From contig NC_089438.1 of the NCBI RefSeq assembly GCF_026210795.1, positions 620,001 through 684,000 on the forward strand: a DNA stretch of 64,000 nt, read 5' to 3'. Under the pieces are notes generated by a model. The model saw only the letters and a list, made by a program, of their open reading frames with translations, was not told the DNA's origin and did not search any database. The DNA comes from Rhizophagus irregularis. Taxonomy: Eukaryota > Glomeromycota > Glomeromycetes > Glomerales > Glomeraceae. The position numbers and the translations under genes were made by a program. Of the stretch, positions 47,515 through 56,529 are shown piece by piece. Every line of letters starts with the position of its first letter. Positions within the stretch are counted from its first letter, which is position 1.

Positions 47515-50500
47515 CTAAATCATGTAATCAAAACCCTGAGACACTTCTTGAACTAGAATTTCAGTAAGTTTGCGACTTGTATAATATGCTTGTGGATGCG
47601 ATTGAATAATAAAAGCATTCGCTTGTTCTTGTAATAAAGCTTTGTCTGCCTCTACAAATTCTTCCATATCATTTTTTAATTGATTATCAGTAATAGGTAC
47701 TAAATATTTATAATTTCCATCCCTGTTTATTTCATAGTATTCATTAATACATCTAATCCATTCAGATATAATATTTTCAAGCATTGTTATGGTTGGTCTA
47801 TTGGAAGGATTTAAATCCCAACATTTTTTCATTAAATCTACATAACATTTTGGAGTATTTTTCATGATTTCAGGACGTTTTCCTTAATAAACACTCAAGA
47901 TAAAATGATGATCGTGTGCTTCATGGTTAAATGGAGGAATGCCTGATGTAAATTCCCACATTATTATCGAAAAGCTATAAATATCACTTTCTGGAATATA
48001 AGGTTTTTTTCTTAATATTTCAGGCGCCATGTAAGGTAAAACTCCATAAATTTCATTAATTTTATTATCAGAATCTTGTAAATCACTTATAGGTTTGCAT
48101 AAGCCTAAATCAATAATAAACAACTCATTGTAATTATCTGACATTAAAATATTACCATCATGAAAATCACCATGAGTTAAATTTGATTCATGGATTACTT
48201 TAAGTCCTAATATTATTTTTTTCAATAATTGTAACTTTTCTTGCCACTTGAATTTAATTATATCAGGCAAACATTTTCTCAAACTTCCTTTTTTCGCATA
48301 ACTCATTACTATTATATAATTTAAATTATTTGGATCTTGGGTAATTCCAAAAAATTGAATAAATTTTGAAAATGACTTTTTCTGACAATTATAATGATAT
48401 TTCCACTATGTAAATAACAAAAAAATTTATTAATCTTTTGCACAAGGAAATAAAATTTGCTATTAAATATAAATACTATACCTCATCCAGAAATTCATTA
48501 TTTAAACTTGATGAATTATTAAGTATTTTAAGAATAACCTCATAACATGATTGTCTGTTCCATTGTTGTTTGTCAGAATTCCAACTAAAAATAGGCCCAT
48601 CTGACCAGATAGCTTTATGAATTTCACTAAATCCTCCTTTAGCATAATGATCAATACCTGATAAATTATTGTAAGGGATCCACTCTAAAATTTCATAACT
48701 ATTTTTAGCATTTATTTGTGCTTCTTGAATAAATTTATCAATAAATTTATTTTTACTAGTCCACTTTGAAAAATCTTGTTAAAATCGTTTAATATTACAT
48801 TGTTGGCACCACCTTTGGTAATCAGTGTTTGGTAGATTGCATTCATTACAAAATTCAATAATTATAGAATATGATTTGTTACTTTCTACTGCTATTTGAT
48901 GCCAATAAAAGGCTCTTTCTAAATTCTTTTCTGTTCCTTCTCCATTTCTACAACATGCAGCTAAATTTAATATTGCATCAATATGACCTTTTTCTGCTGC
49001 TTTTTGATACCAATGACATGCTTTTTCTAAATTCTTTTCTATTCCTTCTCCATTTCTATAATGTACAGCTAAACTATACATTGCATCAATATGATCCATT
49101 TCTGCTGCTTTCTGATACCAATGAAAGGCTTTTTCTAAATTCTTTATTGTTCCTTCTCCATTTCTATAATATACAGCTAAATAATACATTGCATCAATTT
49201 GATCTTTTTCTGCTGCTTTTTGACACCAATAAAAAGCTTTTTCTAAATTCTTTTCTGTTCCTTCTCCATTATAATATCTATTGGCTAGATTTAACATTGC
49301 ATCAATTTGATCTTTTTCTGCTGCTTTTTGATACCAATAAAAAGCTTTTTCTAAATTCTTTTCTGTTCCTTCTCCATTTGTATAACATACACCCAAGCTA
49401 TTCATTGCAATAATATAATCTTTTTCCGCTGTTTTTTGACACCAATGAAAGGCTTTTTCTAAATTCTTTTATGTTCCTTCTTCATTTTTATAATGTACAG
49501 CTAAACTATACATTGCATAAATATGATCTTTTTCTGCTGCTTTTTGATTCCAATGAAAGGCTTTTTCTAAATTCTTTTCTGTTCCTTTTCCATTTTTATA
49601 ATGTGCAATTAAACTATTCATTGCATCAATATGACCTTTTTCTGCTGCTTTTTTACACCAATAAAAGGCTTTTTCTAAATTCTTTTCTGTTCCTTCTCCA
49701 TTTGTATAATATACGGCTAAACTATACATTGCATCAATATGATCCTTTTCCGCTGCTTTTTGATTCCAATAAAAGGCTTTTTCTAAATTCTTTACTGTTC
49801 CTTCTCCATTTCTATAAAATACAGCTAAACTATACATTGCATTAATTTGCTCTTTTTCTGCTGCTTTTTGACACCAATGAAAAGCTTTTTCTAAATTCTT
49901 TTTTGTTCCTTCTCCATTTCTATAATATACAGCTAAATTATACATTGCATCAACATGATCTTTTTCTGCTACTTTTTGACACCAATAAAAGGCTTTTTCT
50001 AAATTCTTTTCTGTTCCTTCTCCATTTGTATAATATATAGCTAAATTATACATTGCAATAATGTAATCTTTATCTGCTGCTTTTTGAAGCCAATAAAAGG
50101 CTTTTTCTAAATTCTTTTCTGTTCCTTCTCCATTATGATAACATACAGCTAAATTATATATTGCATCAACATGATCTTTTTCTGCTGCTTTTTGATACCA
50201 ATAAAAGGTTTTTTCTAAATTTTTTTCTGTTCCTTCTCCATTTGTATAATATATAGCTAAATCATACATTGCATCAACATAATCTTTTTCTGCTGCTTTT
50301 TGACACCAATAAAAAGCTTTTTCTAAATTCTTTTTTGTTCCTTCTACATTTCTATAATATATAGCTAAATCATATATTGCATAAATTTGATCTTTTTCTG
50401 CTGCCTTTTAACACCAATGTAAAGCTTTTTCTAAATTCTTTTCTGTTCCTTCTCCATTATGATAACATACAGCTAAACTATACATTGCATCAACATGATC

Positions 50501-51079
50501 TTTTTCTGCTGCTTTTTGACACCAATGTAAGGCTTTTTCCAAATTCTTTTCTATTCCTTTTCCATTTTCATAACATGTGACTAAATTAATCATTGCATCT
50601 TTATCATCATTTTCTGCTGCTTTTTGATACCAATAAAAGACTTTTTCTAAATTCTTTTCTGTTCCTTTTCCATTTCTATAATATGCAGCTAAATTATACA
50701 TTGCATCAACATAATCTTTTTCTGCTGCTTTTTTACACCAATGAAAGGCTTGTTCTAAATTCTTTTCTGTTCCTTCTCCATTTCTATAACATATGCCTAA
50801 GCTATATATTGCAATAATATTACCTTTTTCTGCAGCTTTTTGGTAGCAATCAAAAGCTTTTTCTAAATTCTTTTCTGTTCCTTTTCCATTATGATAACAG
50901 TTGGCCAAATTAAACATTGCTTCTTTATCACCATTTTCTGCTAATTTTTCCAAACAATTAATACATTCTTTACACCATAATTCTTCAGTAGAAAGTATAT
51001 TACAATACGAACAATTTTTGGTGTCTATTTTAACAGTATCTTCATCTGAGATATTTAATTTATTAAATTCAGTTTCCAT
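47515..51079 (-). pseudogene. Sel1-repeat plus kinase protein with four in-frame TAA codons
   Basis: Two exons, 51079-48482 and 48405-47515 (GT-AG intron 48406-48481), keep one frame throughout. An N-terminal Cys-rich patch (CSYC..CKEC) leads to about 19 Sel1 repeats of 36 residues (NGEGTEKNLEKAFYWCQKAA), then a zinc ribbon CNEC..CQQC and a TKL-like kinase: GGFSEIHKA, HGDFHDGN in place of HRD, DLG in place of DFG, YMAPE. The tail TSRKL matches the kinase at 61.2 kb. TAA interrupts at 50408-50410 (repeat consensus Gln), 49469-49471 (consensus Glu), 48779-48781 (after KRF, a Lys in the 61.2-kb paralogue) and 47882-47884 (before GKRPEI, likely Lys). No frameshift is present, so decay is recent or the stops need explaining. 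Sel1 repeats are protein scaffolds; this class is greatly expanded in Glomeromycotina. Confidence 0.82.
48860..50940 (-). repeat. 108-bp tandem repeat encoding Sel1 units
   Basis: About 19 near-identical 108-bp units. The low divergence between units suggests ongoing unequal exchange or gene conversion. Leu/Phe-rich plus-strand open frames at the same place are mirror translations. Confidence 0.85.
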
Positions 51080-51649
51080 TTATTATTTAGAAATTTGACT
51101 TACTGGAAAAAAAAATTTTATTTTTTTTCTAGACAAATTTTTTTATTATTTATTTACTTGATATATATCATGAATGAAGCTTCTAAAAAGAAATATTTTA
51201 ACCAAAAGTGGAAATTACAACAAAAAAAAAAAATTTTGGTCCGTATTTTTTCTGATGCACTCGATGCACTGATCTGCATTGAGAAATTCCAACCATAAAG
51301 TGGAATAGTTTTGGCCGGTATTACAGCATTAAGAAATTACACTTGTGACAAATAAGGAGTATAACAAATAGTTTTTCAATAACCAAAAAAATTCCAAGTC
51401 CCCAGAATACCTACTAAAAATGAAAAGTGAAGGAGTGACATGTGACAAATATCTTTACTATAATCACGTAGTTCTGTCTGCTGTAAATGTAATGTTCATT
51501 TTTTCTATAAAAAAAATAAAACAACAAAATTAAATCTCACATTAAGATTATATGAAGCATTTTTATCAGCATTTTTCTCCAAAAAAATTAGTAAACAAAT
51601 AGTTATCTTTCTACTAGCAAATAAAAGAATAGGATTATGAGCATGTCCT
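51080..51649. other. Upstream flank of the Sel1-kinase pseudogene
   Basis: Presumed promoter side. No clear TATA box or gene is seen. Confidence 0.3.
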
Positions 51650-51847
51650 CCCTATAAAAAATTTTTATCTGAATATTTCCATTATTTCTCCGTGTCTTCC
51701 GTAAAAATTCCGTGAAAATGATATATTCACAGATATCCGTGTTAGCGAGATGAAAATTTCCATGATTTAAGGCTATAAATTCCATTAAAATGATACATTC
51801 ACGAAAAAACATGGAAAGATAAAACACGGATCAGATTTTTTACAGGG
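51650..51847. mobile_element. MITE with CCCTATAAAAAAT ends and CCT duplication
   Basis: 198 bp. Left end CCCTATAAAAAATTTTTATC; right end GATCAGATTTTTTACAGGG. CCT stands on both sides (51647-51649, 51848-51850). Internal partial palindromes (TTCCGTGAAAATGATATATTCAC and a related copy TTCCATTAAAATGATACATTCAC). Same end and 3-bp duplication style as 28987-29281. Confidence 0.7.
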
Positions 51848-52214
51848 CCTTATCCATTTAATGTAAACAATCATGATACAGATCAATGCATCGGAAAAAA
51901 TATAGTCCAAAATTTCCCTATACTGCACCAATATTCATTTAGATCAAGAAAAGCTATGCTTTTTTTCCTCTTATAATTGGAAACAATATACAGTTAATAT
52001 CCGGAAATTTAGAAAATATGTTATTTCTAGAGGGAGCACTGGTCGAAATCAAAACTTTCAACCGTTAAGAGCTTTCGGCATAGGTTTTGCCGATTTGTCA
52101 TGTGATTCGTCACATTTTTTGACCAATGGCAAAAATCGGTAATAACTTTTTGGTCGATATTTTATAATTATATATCACGTGCATTATGCGATACTACTAT
52201 ATATTAACCTTATT

Positions 52215-52395
52215 TAAACTTTTTTTTTCTCACACTTTCGTCTCCCCCCTTTCCACTCACTTTACTTTTCCACACACTCCTTCGTCACCCTTTCATCTTC
52301 CCCCTTTCTACTCACTCTTTCGTCTCCCTTTTCCTCTCACTTTTTCGTCTTTCCCTTTCCCCTTTCTTTCGTCCATTCCCTCTTCCTTCTTTTTA
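52215..52395 (+). repeat. Polypyrimidine tract
   Basis: About 180 nt almost wholly C and T (CTCACTTTTTCGTCTTTCC-like words). It ends in CTTTTTAG followed by an exon-like block GTGACGCCTCGG..TTTCG and then GTAAGT, so it could be a long splice-acceptor tract or promoter DNA. Confidence 0.6.
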
Positions 52396-52606
52396 GGTGA
52401 CGCCTCGGCTCTTTGGATATGGTATTTCGGTAAGTTTTTAATTTTTTTTATTTCCCTTGTTTTCGCCTTAATAAACTAATTTCAAATTTTTTTTTTTTAG
52501 TTATTCAGCTTTTAGACGCGTGGGTACTTCAGTAGGAGAGTTAGATTTTTTTAAAAATTTTATTTAACGAAACGTTTACTAACGTTTTCGTTCTTTTTTT
52601 GTAGGT

Positions 52607-53572
52607 TCAAGACGCCCTCGAAGTATAATAGATATTAGGGTTTAGGGCATGAATTGGTCGATGGTCCAATAAAGAATCATAGATTGAAGCATCTACCGAA
52701 TCCAAAGGGGCATAAGCATTAGCCCAACGCTCAGGTAAAGAAGAAGGTTCACTGGTGAAAGGCAGGTTAATAGGAACATAATTTTGAAAATGGTTAACAG
52801 CTTCAGACATAATGTCTTTCAGATCAGTGACCAAACGCGGTCGAGTAGGGTGATCAATAAATACACGATCTAAAACAATACGTCTCCGGGTTCTAGAAAA
52901 GGATGAGTCGATAAAGGAAGAGATATCTGACTCAAAGTTCTCATTACGTCTATCAATATGTGCAGTAATGGATATTTCTTGAAATTCATGTTCTTTCAAA
53001 ATATGCAAACCACGCAACGTTTTAGAAATGTGAGAGAGAGAAGAAAATAAAGAGGCAAAGGAATCTGAGGTGCAAAAAGCTAGCAAATTCGGTAAAGGAG
53101 GAGCATCCACAAAAATACTCTTGTATCGAGCAAGGATAGCGGCAAATCTTGGAAGATAATGCGACCATTTGGATTCGTGCACAAAGGAAAAATTATCAGG
53201 TTGTCGAGTAAGAGACCGTATAGTGGCAGTAACTTTCGTAACAAAGCGATAATCTTGAGTAAGCAAATCCAAGTCCTTTAGGACCTTGGGAGTGAATTGA
53301 TTTGAGATATGACTATTAGGGAGGATCTTGATCGCAGCCTTAACAATCTGAGAATGAAGAAATTCACATTTTCGATTCAGATGCCAAGACTTAAAATCAT
53401 CAAGAGAAACATCACAAAAGGAGTCTAATAGAGTGGAAAAATCATCCCATTGAGAAGCGGACACAGAATCCAGCGTGAAAACTCTATGACGATTTCGGTT
53501 GAGCTGTTTAGCACGAGTGCGCTTAGTGAAAGAAAAGATTAAGGATGCATCGAAATAAGAGATGACCGGTAA
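52607..53572 (-). pseudogene. Fragment of a LINE-type retrotransposon ORF (linker between endonuclease and RT)
   Basis: A minus-strand frame, open from about 53572 through 52607, starts with LPVISYFDASLIFSF, which resembles the end of an AP-endonuclease domain just after the SDH motif. It continues KRTRAKQLNRNRH and WHLNRKCEFLHSQIVKAAI, then DHPTRPRLVTDLKDIMSEAV and NLPFTS..LPERWANAY, a layout typical of the stretch before reverse transcriptase in Glomeromycotina LINEs. It stops before any RT motif; the last few codons (TSRAS) are already array DNA. Both edges abut exon-like cassette DNA, so the fragment was captured or left by deletion. No poly(A) tail or target duplication was found. Confidence 0.6.
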
Positions 53573-53579
53573 GTTTCGA

Positions 53580-54440
53580 AGTTGGGTTAATTTCGAAACT
53601 TTAAAAGAAACGATTTACTAATCATTTCTTTCTTTTTTTTGTAGGCTTTTACTTTGGGCTGATAAATCGGGTAAGTTTCGAAATATTTCGAAACTTTTTG
53701 AGATTTTTTTTTATAAAAGAATCGGTTTGCTAACTGTTTCTTTATTTTTTTTGTAGGTTATTCTTCGTACTATTATTGAGAAATAGACGTGTATGTTTCG
53801 ATGTGTGTTTCGAAACTTTATTTTTTATTATTATTAAAGAAACGGACTAACTGTTTTCTTTATTTTTTTTTTTTGTAGTTTCCATTAACGAATTGGGGTA
53901 AGGGGTAAGTTTCGAATATATTTCGAAACTTTGTGATTTTTTTTATCAAAGAAACATTAAACTAATTGTTTCTTCTTTTTTTTTATAGATTTCCCCCTTT
54001 GGACTTTATTGGATGGGCGGGTAAGTTTCGAATTTTTCGAAACTTCAAGTTTTTATTAAAGAAACGAACTAACCGTTTCTTTTTTTTTGTAGGTTTCCAT
54101 TATCGATTTGGGGGTAAGTTTCAATATTTCGAAACTTTATTTTTTTTTATCGAAGAAACATTAAACTAATTGTTTCTTCTTTTTTTTTGTAGATTTCCCC
54201 CTTCGGACTTTATTGGATTGTGTAAGTTTTGAATTTTTCGAAACTTCAGTTTTTATTATTATTAAAGAAATGAACTTACCGTTTCTTTACTTTTTTTTGT
54301 AGGTTTCCCCTTCGGATTTTATCAGATCAGGTAAGTTTCTTTTGAAACTTCAATTTTTTTATTTAAAAAATAGGGTACTAACCGTTTCCTCCTTTTTTTT
54401 GTAGGTTTTCTACGGATTTTTATCAGGTTATGTGAGGATG
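53580..54440 (+). repeat. Train of exon-like blocks and palindromic intron-like cassettes (second)
   Basis: Eight or nine units of about 85-130 bp. Each cassette begins GTAAGTTTCGAA, pairs with TTCGAAACTT shortly after, then has AAAGAAACG..AACTAACCGTTTCTTT and ends TTTTTTTTGTAG. Exon-like blocks of 21-35 nt include ATTTCCCCCTTTGGACTTTATTGGAT and GTTTCCATTA..CGATTTGGGG, each occurring more than once. Every cassette has consensus-quality donor, pyrimidine tract and acceptor. Confidence 0.65.
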
Positions 54441-54474
54441 ATGGGTGGATGGTGGATGGTGGATGGTGTATATA

Positions 54475-55162
54475 CACTCCCGCGCAATAAGTTTAGGACC
54501 ACCTTATTTTTGTTTATATTAATAAAGTTTTATTCTTATTTATATAATTTATTTTTTTAAAAAAAAATTTGTGTTATAATTTTTTGAATAAACATAAAAA
54601 ATTACCATATTTGCATTTATAAATCATGTAAAATAAAGTTTTTTTTTAATAGTAAAATTTTAACTCTTTAACTAAAGCAGTTACAGTAAAATGAATACAA
54701 AATTCTAATAGTTTAGCTAACAATAAAATTATATTCCAAATTTCATGAAAATTGAGTCAGTAGTTATCGAGAAATTAATAATTAAAGATCGACAATTTAT
54801 ATATGAAAATCATTTATTTATTAGGTCAAATATATAAATTGTCGATTCTTAATTGTTAATTTCTCAATAACTACTGATTCGATCTTTACGAAATTTGAAA
54901 TATAATCTTATGTTTACCTAACTATTTAAATTTTGTACTTATTTTTGTTGTAATCACTCTGGTTGAAAAGTTAAAAATTTGTCATTGAGAAAAAAAACCT
55001 TGTATTATATGATTTATAAAGATCAATATGATAATTTTTTATATTTATTCAAGAAATTACAATGTAAAGAATTTTTTTTAAAAAAAAACTTATATAAATA
55101 AGAATAAAACATTATTTATATAAACAAAAATAAGGTGGTCCTAAACTTATTGCGCGGGAGTG
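54475..55162. mobile_element. Tc1/mariner-like foldback element, 688 bp
   Basis: Exact ends CACTCCCGCGCAATAAGTTT and complement, flanked by TA on both sides (54473-54474, 55163-55164). Nearly the whole element is one inverted repeat: the left half through GATCGACAATTTATATA pairs with the right half from TATAAATTGTCGATTC, leaving a small loop near 54820. No transposase. Transcription through it would give a hairpin of about 340 bp. Confidence 0.85.
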
Positions 55163-55503
55163 TAGATGATAGATAGCTATATATTAATTTAATATGTAAT
55201 TTTTAATAAAATGAATTAATAAAATTTAATTAATAAATTATTATAAAATTAAAATCAGTAATCAGTTAAATGTACAAAAATCGTTAATAAATTATTAGGT
55301 TTATTAACAATCGTCAATTTGATTTTACCGATTTGTTGCCAATTTTACTGATTGATTTGTTGACAAGTGGCAGGCGTTATGGTGCAAATCGTTTATAAAA
55401 TTAGTTGCCGATTTTTTTGGTACTGATCGGCTAAGGTCAGACCAAATTTCGTCCAACATTCGGCAATTTAAAATTTTGCCGAAATGGACTATTCCGACCA
55501 GTG

Positions 55504-56078
55504 AAGAGAAGGGATTTAGTTTGAATTAATGACATAAAAATAAGTTGAATTTTTGTTTGATTTGTGCAAGGAGGATAAAAGGATTCACTAATCTGGATAT
55601 TACCTTTTATATAATTCGTAGGATTTATTTGGGAATACAATATTACCACATTAAAAGAAGAAGACTGAATAATACCCAGTCTTGCTTCAAGGACAATTGG
55701 ATAACAAGGCATGCTAGTGCTAATAGGGTAATAAAAATCTTCCGTTTATTCTGTAAAAGAAAAAAAATTTTTTTAGAATAAGAATTCTTTAAAAAAAGAT
55801 TAAAAAAATCACTTTTTTTTATCCAGAAACTTTAGTTCTATTCGGAAAAATAAGCCTGTTTCATCTGCATTGTAAATAACTTCTGAAAGTACAGGGAAGA
55901 GTGGAGTGATAGAGCAAAGGGTATGTTAATGCAATACATTTTCATATTTATTTCCATATTTTCATTGTTATTATTCATTGTTATTGATAACTAACAGTGT
56001 AATTAATAGAACTTATTAGTCTTCTACTTTGCAGAAACCTCTGGTTTTCACAAAATATGTTATACATAATCACTACAT
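55504..56078. other. Intergenic DNA
   Basis: A/T-rich with small open frames lacking similarity I can recognise. Confidence 0.3.
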
Positions 56079-56278
56079 CACAAGTCAAATGACCAAAAAC
56101 AGGCAAAAAAAATGGTTAGAATTGCATAAACTATTCGCAAATTTATATAAACTATTTACAAATAGTATAGGTTAATTCGCAAATAGCCAAAAACAGCCAA
56201 GAATAGCTAAGAATAGCCAAGAATAGCCACTGCTTTTCGCGCCATTTTTTTTGCCGATTTTTAGCATTTTGACCTGTG
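56079..56278. mobile_element. CACTA-like MITE with CACARGTCAAA ends and CAT duplication
   Basis: 200 bp. The ends CACAAGTCAAATGACCAAAAA and CACAGGTCAAAATGCTAAAAA (the latter read from the right end, reverse strand) continue into GGCAAAAAAAATGG on both sides. Exact CAT triplets flank it (56076-56078, 56279-56281). The middle repeats AAGAATAGCC. Confidence 0.75.
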
Positions 56279-56281
56279 CAT

Positions 56282-56521
56282 GTTACTAACAGATGGTATA
56301 TATATGTTCTACATATTTTAATATACGTAATATGTTTGTAATATTAATAAAATAATGCTATAATATTTTTAATATATATTGAAATTTAAACTTAAACTAA
56401 TATAATGTAGTAAATATTTTTGTAATATGAATAAAATAAATTTACAATATTTTCGAAATTTCTTTATTTTCTTTAGGATTCATTTTTGATAATTCCATAC
56501 TAAATTAATTTGGATTGTATA
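56282..56521. other. Short A/T-rich gap
   Basis: Nothing recognised. Confidence 0.3.
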
Positions 56522-56529
56522 TATGTAGA

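Larger units (their letters stand above)
52037..55503. mobile_element. Second large CACTA-like element, with LINE and Tc1-like inserts
   Basis: Ends CACTGGTCGAAATC and ATTCCGACCAGTG match the ends of the 42436-47079 element. Flanking triplets GAG and AAG differ by one base, a possibly aged 3-bp duplication. Contents in order: sub-terminal GCCGATTTG repeats, a polypyrimidine tract, exon-like blocks, a captured LINE fragment, a cassette train, a Tc1/mariner-like foldback, then a right sub-terminal region with TTGCCGATTT. No transposase gene is seen. Confidence 0.65.

Noticed and set aside
48871-50817. Long plus-strand ORFs rich in LFLNSFLFLLHF
   Set aside because: They mirror the Sel1 repeats on the opposite strand.
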